From positions 496,001 through 560,000 of the forward strand of contig OY751491.1 in assembly GCA_963565915.1 (NCBI GenBank): 64,000 nucleotides of DNA, in the 5' to 3' direction. Each line of letters opens with the position of its first letter. Within the stretch, counting starts at the first letter, position 1. This DNA comes from Entoloma clypeatum. Taxonomy: Eukaryota; Basidiomycota; Agaricomycetes; Agaricales; Entolomataceae. Both the position numbers and the translations under genes were made by a program. Below, piece by piece: positions 43,201-57,400 of the stretch. Below the pieces are notes generated by a model, which made no database searches, was not told the DNA's origin, and worked only from the letters and a program-made list of their open reading frames with translations.

Positions 43201-46200
43201 TTGTACTGGAATTCTGCGATTGCGATCCATTCCGCCCAATCATCTTGTAGATGGTTGACAAATTTTCGTAAGAACACCTCGGTTTCCTGATGCGATCGTT
43301 CGGCTTGTCCATTGGTTTGTGGATGGTATGCAGTGGACAGGTTTCTCTTTATTCCCAACATACGGCAAAGTATCTCCATGAACTTCGCGGCGAACTGTGG
43401 TCCTCTGTCGCTAATGATCTTCTTAGGGATCCCATGAAGCTTCCATATCTGGTCCCAATAGATCTTGGCTAATCCTTCAGCCGATAGTTCCACGGTTGTC
43501 GGGATGAGATGAAGCATCTTTGAATGTCTGTCCGTGATGACCAGAATTGTGTTCTTCCCATCAGATTCTGGTATCGGTCCCACGACGTCAATTCCTATGT
43601 CCTCCCATGGTTGACTTGGCGCGGCGTTAGGGTGTAGAGGGGCATGTCTCCTTTGGTGGCTGATCTTGTTACGTTGACAGGTGTCACAACCTTTCACATA
43701 CTTCTTTACATCATGTAGGATGGTGGGCCACCAGTAGGTGCGAGTGAGGAGTTCATGTGTTCGATATTGTCCTGGATGTCCTGCCACTGGTGCGTCGTGC
43801 GCTTCAAACATCAGTTCTTGGCGCAATTGTGGGTCTGGTGGAACATAGACTCGTTCTCCTGCGTAGGTGATGCCATTTTCCTGCTGGTACCAGTGAGGAT
43901 TCTTCTTCAGACCCTGGGCTACTTCTGTCTCCATGCGATTCGAGGCCTTGATGCGTGCGATCCATGGGTTTTCGATGGTTGTGATGTTTCCGATTTTGAT
44001 GGAATCAGATGTTTCACCCCCTTCAAAGAATTGTTCCTCCGTGAACATCTCCATTTGTATCACATCTTCTGATTCCAATCGTTTCAAAAATAGCCCCTCC
44101 TTGAGCATTTGGTCGCTGTCCTGTGGCTCGAGTTCCGTCTCATACCAGGGTAAACGTGACAGGATGTCTGCTTTTGCGTTTGTCTTCCCAGGTACATGTC
44201 GCAGTTCGAAGTCATAGTCTTGTAACTTCATCTTCCAGCGCCTCTGTCGTTGGTTTAGGTCCTGAGGACGCTGGAAATACTCCAGGTTTTTGTGATCGGT
44301 TAAGATCTCGAAACGTTCCTTGGCTTCAAGTAGATAATGTCGCCAGTCCTTCAATGCTTCCATGACTGCCAAGAGTTCCTTGTCATATATCTCGTAATTC
44401 TGTTCGGCCGCGGACATGGTCCGCGACAAGAACGCGATGGGATGCCACTTGTCGTCTTGTTTCTGTGAAAGTACCGCCCCAATCGCATAACCCGATGCAT
44501 CGGTTTCGACCCTGAACTGTCCGTCCGGTTTTGGCAATGCCAAGACTGGTGCCGTCGTGATTGCCCGTATGAGACCTTCAAATGCTTCTTGCGCCGCTGG
44601 TCCCCACGTGAATGCTGTATTTCCCGTAAGTGTTGTGAGTGGCTTTGCGATGTTTGAGTATCCTTCAATGAAGCGTCGATAAAAATTGGCAAATCCCAGG
44701 AACCTCTGGACTTCCTTTTTTGATGTGGGTACTCGCCAGTTCCGGATTGTGTCCACCTTTTCAGTTTCCATCTCAACACGTCCTTCTCCAATGACATATC
44801 CCAATATGGGGCATTTCATTACTTCCCAAAGACACTTCTTCTCCTTTAGGAACAGGTCATTGTCTGACAGAATCTGCAAGATCTCTTCGGTGTTCCGGGC
44901 GAGTTCTTCCTTGGTTTTACCAATAACCACTATGTCATCCATGTAAATCACACAGATGCGCCGACGGATCTGATCTCTGAATAGGCTGGCCATCATCCGA
45001 GAGAACGTTCCCGGGGAGTTGCAGAGACCGAAAAACATGACCAATGGTTCAAACAATCCTCGGCTGGTCAGGAAGGCGGCTTTCCATTCGTCACCCTTCT
45101 TAATCCGCACGTTATTGTATCCCCACATGATGTCCATTTTGTTGAAGTAGACTGCGTCCTTCAATACATCCAAGAGGTCATTGATGCGTGGGAGTGGGAA
45201 TTTGTCCTTAACCGTGAATTTATTGACCGTGCGATAATCCTGTACCAATCGTTTGGAACCGTCTTTCTTGTTAATGAAGAAGCAGGGTGATGCGTAAGGG
45301 GATTTGGACGGTCGGATCTTTCCGGTTGCAAGTTTTTCTGCTTTCTGTTGTCGGTTCGGCGATCCATCCGCATTTAGGATTGATATGGGCTTTATTCCCC
45401 ATGTGGGAAGGTTCTGTTCACGTACTATTCTGGGATGGATACATGTGCGTTCACATCCGCTATCAACCTCGGGTCGAATGGCCTTTGGTCCTCGTCGTGT
45501 TTTGATCTGAGCTTGCAGCTTGATCTCTCGTCGTTTCAGAGGTTTATCTCCCTTGACAATCTTAGTTGACGCAACGGCTCGCTTTGCAGGGATAACATAA
45601 GTTATATTGTCTGTAGCTGCACCAGGCAAGCGAGTTCGTTTAATGGATAAGGGTCGCGACTTAGCGTCGTTTAATCGGACCCTTCGGGAAAATCCTTCTC
45701 ATCGGTCTCTATGGTGATGGTTTCATCATCATCGGTATCTCCATCAGACACCTTCCTAATCTTTCCAGAGTTCTTCTTCGGCTTACGGCAGTTGCGCGTG
45801 ATATGTCCTTCTTGGTCGCAGTTGAAACACTTACGACCATCTTTCTTCTTTGGGGCTTTGCAGTCTTTGGCAAGGTGACCAAAGCGCTGACAGTTGTAGC
45901 AACGGGCTACTCCTGCTTTGTCGATCTCCATGGCTTTGCCTTGACCACCATAAGTGGTGCCCGATCCGGTGCGTGTGTCGCCACCCCCTCGAATGACTAA
46001 TGCATGTCCCTCCATCTGTCGTCCCTTGTTTCGGATCTCCTTTGCATAATCAGTGTACGTCTTGCCATCGCTAGCCACTTGTTCAGAAATTCTGCGGTTG
46101 ACGTTCTTTTCCAGGATGTATTTCCCAGTTTCTTCGCCAAGGTTTGACAGCTTCAAGAGCTCTTCGAATTCGTCCAAGAATTTGTCGATGGTGCGTTTCT

Positions 46201-49200
46201 CCTGTTTCAGGACTTCGAGTCTCGCCTTGGCCGCTGCCGACTTGTTGGCAATAGAGAATCACGTAGCGATGTCGTCTGAGAACCCTAACCAGGTGATGTT
46301 CTCGCCATCGGTGGCAAGGTCGTCTAACTTGTTGCTGGCCCAGTGTTTACCGGACCCTTCCATCATGCGGGATAACACTGCAAGAATCTTCTGATCGTCG
46401 GACAGGCCCTTCTGGAATCTGATGTATAATTTGGTGGCTTTCCACCACTCGTCGAAGGTGTGTCTGTCTTTGAACATCCCAGGATCTTTGATGATCTTGG
46501 ATGTATCCATTGTTTGTACTGTCGGTGCTTCTGCCATGTCTAGAACCTGCGGAGTAGGAGAGGTGTCGGATTGTTGGGATGAAGATGGGGTTCGGGATAC
46601 AGGTAGGGGTTGAAAATCAGTCCCTGTTCTAGGCGTCTGTTCGGTAGCTGACTGCGCGGAGTCAAAAGTAAATTCGTCAGGGGACTCGTCGGTGGAATTG
46701 GTGGCAAAACGTTCGGGGTATTTCCTCTGTAGATCTCTAAGGAATCTCTGTTCCTGCGCGTCTGTTGGTCGCGAGAAGGGGTCAAGTCTCTCGTTTCGTG
46801 CCCAACGGTTGTACTCGGTCTGTTGCTCGTCGGTGGTGAAGTGGGCGTAGATCTGCTGCTTCGAGTAAGACGTGGTGATGCGGCTCTGGGACGTCTCGAT
46901 GTGAGCGTCCTAATCAATCTTCTGATAACGGTTGTCTGGACACCGATAAACTCTCTGATCTCTGTGATCCGACCTGTCTGAGGTCCTTCTTGAACGCGAA
47001 AGCTTTTGAGTTCGTTCTGTCGGGCGTTGTAACACGCGATCTGGTGTTGCCGAGCAAGATGGATGCTCTCTGCTATCTCGCCGTGGGGGCGATGCTCGTC
47101 GTTGTCTAGTTCTTCGTCAAGCACCTGCTGTAGGATGCAACGGATCTCCAATTCGATGTACTGCTGGATAAGCATAAAATCGATACTGTCTCGAGGACTT
47201 AGCTCCTCCTGTCGGGCTTCTGGCGTGCTGAATGGGTTACTGGTGAAGTCTTCAAAGAAGCGCGACGTCTTGACTCGTCTGGTAGTTGCTCTCTTCGCTC
47301 TGGGCGAACCTAACGAGATTTAGCAACTTGTTATGCGTAACAAACCATTCCAAGGTTCGGGCAGAGTATGCAGGAAGATGGAAAGGCGAAGAGCAATGTG
47401 ATTGCTAAATCTAAGGAATGTAGCTATGGTACATGAGGTTGATATAGTACTGACTATGAGCGGTAGCGAATGAGTCAGTAACTGCGGAAGGCAGTGCGCA
47501 TGAGTAAGGCGACTGCGGAAGGCTATGCACTAATGAGTAAGCTGACTGTGGAATGAGTCAGACAGCTGCGGAAAGCGAGTCAGCGTGGGAGCGAAGTATA
47601 CTAAAGGAAATAAAGTATAATATGATATGTGTAAGCGGGGGCCGATGAGTAAAAGTGAAAAAGTAAGTGTATACGTCCATAGTCGTTAGTCCGTAACAAA
47701 ACTACTCCGAAGCACGGAATCGAGCAGGTGGGATAGGTGGCGGAGCTGGGGCAGGAATTGCGTTGAAGGCAAGGAGGAGTTGGTCAAGTTGAGTTGAGAT
47801 ATCAGCGAGAGTTTGACGTTGTTCCTGGAACTCGTGCTCGAGAATACAACACACACCTTGCAAGGGAGATCCAAAGAGAAAGTCCTAAGGATTCACCTGC
47901 AAGCTAGTGAGATAAATAGTAAAATGAGATATGAAATAAGAGATAAAACAAGACGCATGAATGATGAGCAATGATTGGGAGTAGGGATGAAGGATGAATG
48001 GAAACAAGATGAATGATAGTACCTGCAATCCAACGTGCAGAGTAGCGGATGGGGGCAGAGTCATTGGATGCGGAGAGGCGGATAAGATGTCAGAGACAGC
48101 GGATACGATCAGAGGATGTTGGAGATGGTGGAATAGACAGGAAAGGAAGAAAGGAAAGGAAAAGTGAAAAGTGAAAGTGGTTGCCCTTACAGTGAAATCT
48201 TGGAGATGTTGTGGGCTTCTCTTAACAGAATTACATCAACCGTCCAGACAGCAACTCTGGCAAACCGTGCTGAGACAATTGAATACCATGCAACAGATTC
48301 TAACCATAAGAGGATGCTCAATATAGGTGAGGTGCCAGTTGTGTTGCCGGTTGCCGGTCCATGTCCCAGTATGCTGATTGTGGAGCTAATTAGTTACCAC
48401 ATTGTGCAGCCGTCATACACAGGCATCAGATATGGCAATGGAAGCAAACAACTATTTCACCATGTTGACCACAGGGGTTCCAGCTTCAGACCGGCAACAA
48501 TGGGAGAGGGAGGTTAAAGATGCTGAGAATTTCCGGTTGGAAAATCCTGCTGCAATGGACATCCTGAGTGCTCGGGACACTGCCGAACATATCCAGGCTA
48601 CCCCTGCTGATAACCAACATGCTTTGATGGATGCTGAAAACTGGATCCAATAGAGGTGGAAGAAAAACAGTGCGTAACATGAAGACATGTGTTTGTATGG
48701 AGTGTGTAATCCCTTTATAGGATTGAGCTCCAGGATGCTTTGCGCCACCTGGCAAATAATTCTCGAGAGGACGATGTGAAGAAAGTGGAATGGTTACACC
48801 AACTCCTGAATGCCGAGTTGTTATGCTGGAAACACTGCAACAAACAGTTTCCAGTATTGCAGGGGGTTTCAATATCACAAGAGATGATAATGAGCCATCA
48901 GCCTTTGACGACCTTGATGAGGATGACAAGCTGGCACAAAGTCACATGGCACCGGCTTTTGGGGAACCGGCATCTTCCTCAGACATGGTGCCGGTTCAGT
49001 CTTGACCGCTGGCCATGCCATCCACATCTGATGTTCCACATCCGCCGCATTGTGCTTTGGAGCTCACTCTCAGGGGCGGCAAGCAGTCCAACATCTCAAT
49101 GCTTTACGAGAGGCTATTGCCGAGAAGTCGTTTCAATATTCTTATGTCATAAGAGTGGCCCCACAAAAGAGTGTTCGCAGCAGGGCTCACTCAACCATAT

Positions 49201-51424
49201 CTAATCTCAACAATCGAATAACCCTTCATTGCCGGGCATACACTAAATGCCGGGCGGCGATGGTCCGCCTGGATGCTGGTCCCGTCATCCTCTCCATGTT
49301 CCGTGTTTTATCAAAACAGGATGTCAAATCAAGCACGGCCCTATTGAATCCTAACACTCCTGGGTCCTCAATCCTCCGGCTGTCATGGATATGGCAGACT
49401 GGGCAGCCTATGAGCCAAACCACCCCACAGGCATTGCAAGAATGTGCATGTTAACCTATTGTTGACCATTGAGTATCATGACACTTTCCAGTCCGACATG
49501 TGCACTGGTTACGTGGCCGGGCCCAGAAACTTTGTTGGGAAGAGGAAACCGTTCTTGTTGGATATGAAATGCAGTGGACCATCAGGTATTTTCTGTTCAA
49601 GGCCAGTTGGTGGAATGAGCAGAAGGAGGAGAATGTGTCCCAGGAAGTCAGCAATGTGGCGTACCCTGGCTGCTGATGCTGACAGAGCATTTGCTCTGGT
49701 TGATAGATCATACACCACCCAGTTGATTTGACATCCCTGTCCAGTTGTATGTAAGGCATAAATTTACAGACGATGTATGCCACAGTATCCATCCAGCACC
49801 AGAAACCGGTATGGTGGACTCAACTGGCATCTGTTCTCCAACCGGCACTAGCAACCGGCACCACAGACTCTACCAGCTTCATGTCCCCATAAATGTAAAT
49901 GACCTGCACCACAGATTCTACCGGCAACCTTTCCCAGGAACCTCTGACCGGTGTTAACTTTAGTAAACAGAAAATTTTCATGATCACGTGATTTATCAAC
50001 TTGATCTCCAACCACGACGTTATTATTATTGTGATATTCATCATGTCCTCCACCCCAACCACCTGCACTCCTTCTATTGTGGACCCACAAGAGATTGTGT
50101 CATATTGCGAGTCGTGTTTTCATGCCATGCTCAATGCCATGACAGGGACCAAAGAAGAATGGATCCCCCAACTCATGCGACATGAACTTGTGACTGTCAC
50201 ACCCACTGCATCACGATAAACGCATGCTGATAAGATTGCCTCATAGATGTTTTCGTTACAATTCGTTGGTATTGCCGTGGCATCTGGCCTAGCAGTAGAT
50301 GTGCCAGTCATTACCTGGCATCTGTCCCGGAACTGGCTGGAGACTCCCAATGCACCACCTCTCACCTTGGACTTGTTGCTCACCCTGGATGCCAGCTCAC
50401 ACCCCAGCCATCTGACTGGCATGGTTGAGAGCTATCTCTGTGATTGGTGGACAAGTGACTTGCCTGCGCAAGCCGATCAAGTCCTCAACATGGAACAGCT
50501 GCCCGACTGCTTGGCACATTATTGCATTGTATCCCAATCAAACCTCCAGCCAGCACATGCATTCATGGGTAGCGGTGAATATCTGGTACAGCTTCCTCTC
50601 AGTCCAATGCCCGAGGTCGACCTCGCTTGCAACAAGTGTCGGTTGTATCACGATGCTGCGATAATGCTCTTGGACACCTGCATGCACTGCGTCGGAATGT
50701 TCAGGCAAAGGAGGCCGCAGCTGAGAACCGGCACCTTTGAACATCATGGCATACCTCAGCCTTCTACAGGTTGTATGAAGCTGCTCTTCTAAAAGAAGGA
50801 ACGGACACGGCTACCGGATTCATTGCCTCCGGTATAGTATCCTCACCGGGTCCTGTATCAATACCAGCACCGGCACCGGCACCACTACCACCACCAGCAC
50901 CACTGCCCTCTTCCTCATGTCAGCTGCGTGCACAAAGGGCTGCCCCTCGGCCTATCACGTCTTCGCAACCTAAAGGGACCGTCCCGAAGAATCTGAGTAG
51001 GGCCAAGCTGGCCAAGATCTTGAGTCAACATGCTGATGCCGAACATCAATGTCTCGTCTCTCACCCATCACTGAAGTGGACATGGGGAACAGACCTCGAA
51101 CCAGAAAACATCCGGCAATTGTTCCGTGCAGCTGACAGGGACCCCCGACGACACCCTCAACGTGGCAGAAAACACCTGCTGCCCATGGTGCCGGTCCGCT
51201 GCAGAGGGCAAGTGGTGCCAGTGACATTGAAGGTGCTGGTGGTGCCGATCCCATTCCACATGCTGGTGAACATGGTTATCCCACCATCACCACCAGGGTC
51301 CTATCACCTCCCAGTGCCACACCACATGCCCCTGCCCCCCACTCGCCAACCCCTGCTGAAAGTGATAGATCACACTCTGTTGCAGCTCAAGACGTGCTTT
51401 GTGCCTTCATGGCTGATGACGAGC

Positions 51425-51457
<33 letters not shown>

Positions 51458-54400
51458 CAATCTCTGCTCGCGATATCCATCTTGCTTTGATGGATAATGA
51501 TTCTGACAGAGAATCATCATCCTCATCATCCATCTCCCTGTGTGATGCTCACCATGCCCTGATGGATGCAGACGAATCTGACAAAGCCGGCTCCTTGTCA
51601 TCATCAGTTGCTGCTCATGATGCACATCATGCAGTACTCTCTGATGATTCTGATGGTGAAGTTGACTCTAATCAATTGGCCCAAGCAAATAATGAGGTAC
51701 TCAGTGCTCATCTCGGTTCACATTTGCAGACTTTCAACATTATCCTAACCCAGATGACTATAGTTCATAATTTGCCTTGTACATGTATGCTTTGTTAATC
51801 TGGCCTTTGTATGTGACTAGATTCCTTTGTGTTATCACTTGAGGACATGTTCAGTTGCTGGTGCACCATGGCTGGATACCCACTGGGATTTCCAGTAATT
51901 GACTACACAGTGTTTAAGTAATGTCGGTTGCTGACACCCATGTTAACAATGGGTTGGGTTTGATGACCATCTACTCCTGCGAATAAAAAAAAGGTTTAGT
52001 TGCACAGTGTTAAGTTGCTGGTGATGCGACAAAATAGTGCCGGTTGCACTGGCACCCATACTGCACGCAAGAAAGGTCAGTGAGATATACCCAATATAGA
52101 TGAATGTGGCAGGGAATGTGCCGGTCCATCAAAATTGTAGGTGCCAGTCATGGTGCCAGTCAATGTCTGGTGAACGGGGCTTTGAAACAAGCCCTTCAAA
52201 TCTACTCACAGGTCACTGAGATATCTTGAATATGTTATCAACTGGCACTTTTCTGTTGCCCAATGTGTGGATGAATGTGTCAGAAAATGTGCCAGTCCAT
52301 CAAAATTATAGGTGCCAGTCTTGGTGCCGGTCAATGTCCGGACCGGCTTCGAAACAATCCCCTGGCTCATTCAAATCTACTCACAGGTCACTGAGATATC
52401 TTCAATATATTATTGACCGGCACTTTTCTGTTGCCCAATGTGCTGATGAATGTCGCAGAAAATGTGCCGGTCCCTTGAAATCTGCCTCAATACCAGACTG
52501 GCCTTCCTCAGTAATTAGAAACCTAAATCGTTCCGCAACTCTGTACCAGACCACTTGTTTGACTTCGAAGACATATTCTCAAAGACCTCTTTTGACACCT
52601 TACCGGAAGAGCGGATTTGAGACCATGCCATTGAACTTGTTCCAGACGCCTCTCTGGCGGGTTGTAAGGTATATCCGCTTGCTCTGAACGAACAGAAGGA
52701 ACTCGACATGTTTTTGGAGGAAAACCTTGCAACTGGTTGGATCTGCCCTTCCAAGTCTCCAATGGCATCTCCGGTATTCTACATCAAGAAGAAGGATGGC
52801 TCGCTTCGTCTTGTACAAGACTACCGGTCACTCAATTCCAAAACTATCAAAAACAAGTATCCGCTTCCGCTCATATCTGAACTGATCAATAAACTTCAAT
52901 GCGCTCAATACTTCACCAAGCTCGACATCTGCTGGGGTTACAACAATGTGCGGATAAAACCCAGAGACGAGTGGAAGGCCACTTTTTGGACCAATCACAG
53001 ACTCTATGTGTGGGATAACTGTTCAAGGGGAAGAACACAACGTCCTCTGCCAGGTCCGACAGGGAATCCGAGAGGGGTTACTGGAGGATAGTGTGGCGGA
53101 GGTTGTCAAATCCCTTCTGACCATCGGAGTGGGATCCGTCCGTAGTGCGGAGTGGAGGCAAGCAGAAGGTTTGCTCTACTTCAGGGATCGTATCTATGTT
53201 CCTAACAATCCCCAACTGCGTCATCGGATCCTCACACAACACCATGACACTCCAGTGGCTGGACATCCTGGACGGTCGAAAACCTTGGAACTGGTGTCGC
53301 ACAATTACTGGTGGCCACACATGTCTCGTTTAATAGGTCAATATTGCAAGACATGCAACCCATGCCTCCGCACCAAGGTCCGACGCACTCCGCCCTCCGG
53401 AGAGCTCAATCTGCTACCGGTCCCCACGGAGCGATGGCAAGTAACCAGTGTTGACTTTATTACTGAACTACCAGAAGCCCACGGCTACGACGCTACGGTA
53501 TATCCTGAGAGTGGTGTGCTGGCAAGTGGCACCAGCAGGGGAACAAATGCCAGTCAGAATCCTGGTATTGCGCCGGTGACCGGTACTGGCACAGATGCCG
53601 GGAATGCCTCATTACACCCAGACTCAACTGTCACCAGTCAACAGCAGAACAATACTCATGTTGTGCTGGTGGCCCAAAATAGCAGGACATCAGATGCCGG
53701 TCACAATACTCGTGTGCCAGTGACCGGCACCAGCACAGATGCCGGTAATCCCTCATCACATCCAGACTTAATTGTCATCAATCAACAAGGATGCCCTCAT
53801 AGCTCAGGGAATATCCCCTGTACCTCCGGTCAATGGACCAAACAAGGGGGATCCTCAATATGCAGTGCCGGTCACGTCCTTACTCCTTTTGCCTGTGCCG
53901 GTTGGATCATCAAGCAGTGTGGCCGGTCCATCAGAACAATTCTTGATTGATCCCACCCTGATTGAGGGAGGAGGGGAACATGATACAGCTAAGTCCTGCA
54001 ACTTGCAAGGGAGGTGTTGATCGATTGGTGTCTTTGACTGCTGATCTTGCAGTGGAAACACAGGTTTTGCAGCGAGCACTTGAGATTGCAAGTGTTGCTG
54101 GTGGAGTGAGTTCTCATTCATCTATCTTCCCACTCCAGACCAGCATCCAGAAATGTGTGCACTGCGGTCATTGTGCTGGACATTGTTTCAGTCATTGTGC
54201 CGGTCGTTATCTGCCGCTAGTCTGTCTGCCGGATCCTGCCGGTTGTAGTGCCGGTCAATATGCCAGTTCTTGTGCCGGTCAATATGCCGGTTGTACATTC
54301 TCCACATATCCCGGTTCCCGGCGCGCTGGTCTCAAGTTTTCCTTTTTATCAATGATGACCTTCACAGCCCCTGTCATGGGAAGACCTGCCACATAACCTC

Positions 54401-57400
54401 ATTGCTGGAGGCAAGGTGATGTTACCAGCCGTGCCGGTGCGTTCTGTTTCTTGTATCTGAACAACTACTCAGCCAGGCTAATTGTATGTCCAGGGATTGA
54501 CAGAACACGAGCTCTTGGCCTGCCATGCTGACATCAAGGCACTCCAGCAGCATTATGGAATAAGCTACAAGAATGCTGCCCATTGCCTGTACCATTCGGA
54601 GGGGCAGAAGCTCAGTGTGGAGGATGGTGCATACAGAGTCATGTCGGACCTGCGTGAGGAGCTTGACAAGGTCATTACTGATGACATTAACCAAACAATT
54701 TTGGAAATTGATTCTAAGACAAGACGAATAGTGGAATAGATATATGTTGTGCATGTCCTGTAATCATACCTTCACTATGCATGTAACACATATTGTGACT
54801 AAACATGGCCGCTAGACAGTGGTACCACAAGGGACCTTTGCACCAGCAACCATGAATCTGTCACTGACATATACCCAATATAGATGAATGTGGCAGGAAA
54901 TGTGCTGGTCCATCAAAATTGTAGGTGCCAGTCATGGTGCCGGTCAATGTCCGGTGAACGGGGCTTTGAAACAAGCCCTTCAAATCTACTCACAGGTCAC
55001 TGAGATATCTTGAATATGTTATCAACTGGCACTTTGCTGTTGCCCAATGTGCGGATGAATGTGTCAGAAAATGTGCCAGCCCATCAAAATTGTAGGTGCC
55101 GGTCTTGGTGCCGGTCAATGTCCGGACCGGCTTCGAAACAATCCCCTGGCTCATTCAAATCTACTCACAGGTCACTGAGATATCTTCAATATATTATTGA
55201 CCGGCGCTTTTCTGTTGCCCAATGCGCTGATGAATGTCGCAGAAAATGTGCCGGTCCCTTGAAATCTGCCTCAATACCAGACCCATACCGCACGCGACAA
55301 AGTGCCAGTTTACAGTGTTAAGTCATCGGCGACGACAATATAATGCCGGCGGTGCCAGTCTGCCAAAATGCTTGTTGCCGGCTTCTAAGTACATGTTGCC
55401 GATGGATAATTGGTGCCAGCAGAGGTACCGTACAAGACTGTCCTACTTTGCTTACTAAGCCTCACAATTTAAGGTTCATTTGCTGGACCTGCAGCAGGCC
55501 CGCTGCGGCCGTCTGAGACGATACAATGTATGGCTTCGCTGGACCGTCTAAGACAGTACAATGTAGGTTGACTATGTGACGCAGAGTGAATGGAATGTAG
55601 GGGCGAGGGAATACTGAGGTGCCAGGTACTCTTGGTCCGACAACATTGCGGAAGGCATATGTGCAGGTTGGAGCAGTGGCTTTGAAGGCTTTGTTGGCAA
55701 TCCTATTGTCGTCATTGACTCGTGCTGCAGAGTACCACTCATTGGGGTTGTCATCCACAGGCTGTCTGTGGGTCAGGGGGGCAATCTCGTTCTGAATGTC
55801 AGAACAGAGACCATGGCGGAATTTGAGTACGATGTTGGTATCCTCCTGATAGCCTGCTTTGTCAATGTAGTCTTTGAACTCATCAATATAGGTCTCAACA
55901 TCCTGTTGACCTTGATAATAGGATTCTCCTTTGAGGATCAGTCTCGCGTCCTGTTCCTCATTCTTCGGAGTGAACTCCGCTGTAAAGACTGCACGGAAGT
56001 CCACCCAAGTCCGATAAGGCGGAGCACTGGTCCTCTGCTCCTGTCGGATAATGTCATCTGCAAAGCATGCTGCATGTCCACTCTTCATGAAAGATAAAGC
56101 CCAGAAAATTTTAGCGTGGTCGTCTGCAAACTGTTCTGGAGCCAGCCCCATAAACAATTCACAAGAGTTTAGAAAAGTCCAGCCATTTGCGCATGATCCA
56201 TCAAAGTCTGAGAGATTGGCGGGTTTTGCTTGATGCATGCCCGGATTGGCTGGAGTGAGCGGTGCGGGTATATGTGCAGGTGCGGGGGCAGGTGGGATAG
56301 GTGGTGGAGCTGGGGCAGGAATTGTGTTGAAGGCAAGGAGGAGTTGGTCAAGTTGAGTCGAGATATTGGCGAGAGTTTGATGTTGTTCCTGGAACTCATG
56401 CTCGAGCTGTTCAAGGCAATTGGGGTCATCCATTACTATGCACGGAGCAGAATCACCAGTTACGGAGAGGTAGTTGGAAGGGGTGTGAGATGTATTGGAG
56501 TCGGACACGGACGAAACTACTCCGAAGCACGGAATTGTGACAATCGGACCCAGTCCAATTATATGAGAACTTTCTACTGTAAGGGCGACCTTACGATCCA
56601 AGACTCAAACTCAGATACTTGCAAGGGAGATCCGAAGTTTAGATTGAGCAGTCTGATACGTAATACAACACACACCTTGCAAGGGAGATCCAAAGAGAAA
56701 GTTCTAAGGATTCCCCTGCAAGCTAGCGAGATAAATAGTAAAATGAGATATGAAATAAGAGATAAAACGAGACGCATGAATGATGAGCAATGATTGGGAG
56801 TAGCGATGAAGGATGAATGGAAACAAGATGAATGATAGTACCTGCGGTCCGACATGCAGAGTAGCGGATGGGGGGCAGAGTCGTCAGATGCGGAGAGGCA
56901 GCTAAGATGTCGGAGACAGCAGATACGATTGGAGGACGTCGGAGATGGTGGAATAGAAAGGAAAGGAAGAAAGGAAAGGAAAAGTAAAAAAGTGAAAGTG
57001 GTTGCTCTTACAGTTGTGTGCAATCTTAGTCGCAAGTCTGTTGCATATTCAGCACCTCAACAGCATTGCCAATATATTTTCTGTCTAAAAGTGGCATACC
57101 AGCATTGCTGGTGATGAACCAGCATTGCAGGGCCAGCCAATGTCCAACCCGGCAATGCAGAGCACAATCAAATTAGCACTCACTTTTGTTGTATCTCTGG
57201 AGAATTGGGCACCGTCTTGTGCCTCTCCACAAAATTTGCAATCTCTGCCTTCTCCTGCTCATCCATCTGTTCATAAACATGTAATGCCGCAGGAATACAT
57301 GTTTCAAAATAACGCGATGTTCCTGGAGTGAGCTCATCAACTTCCAAACACCTCTTTATTTCGGCTTCAACATTGTCCTTCCAGGTCCTCCAGACTGCCT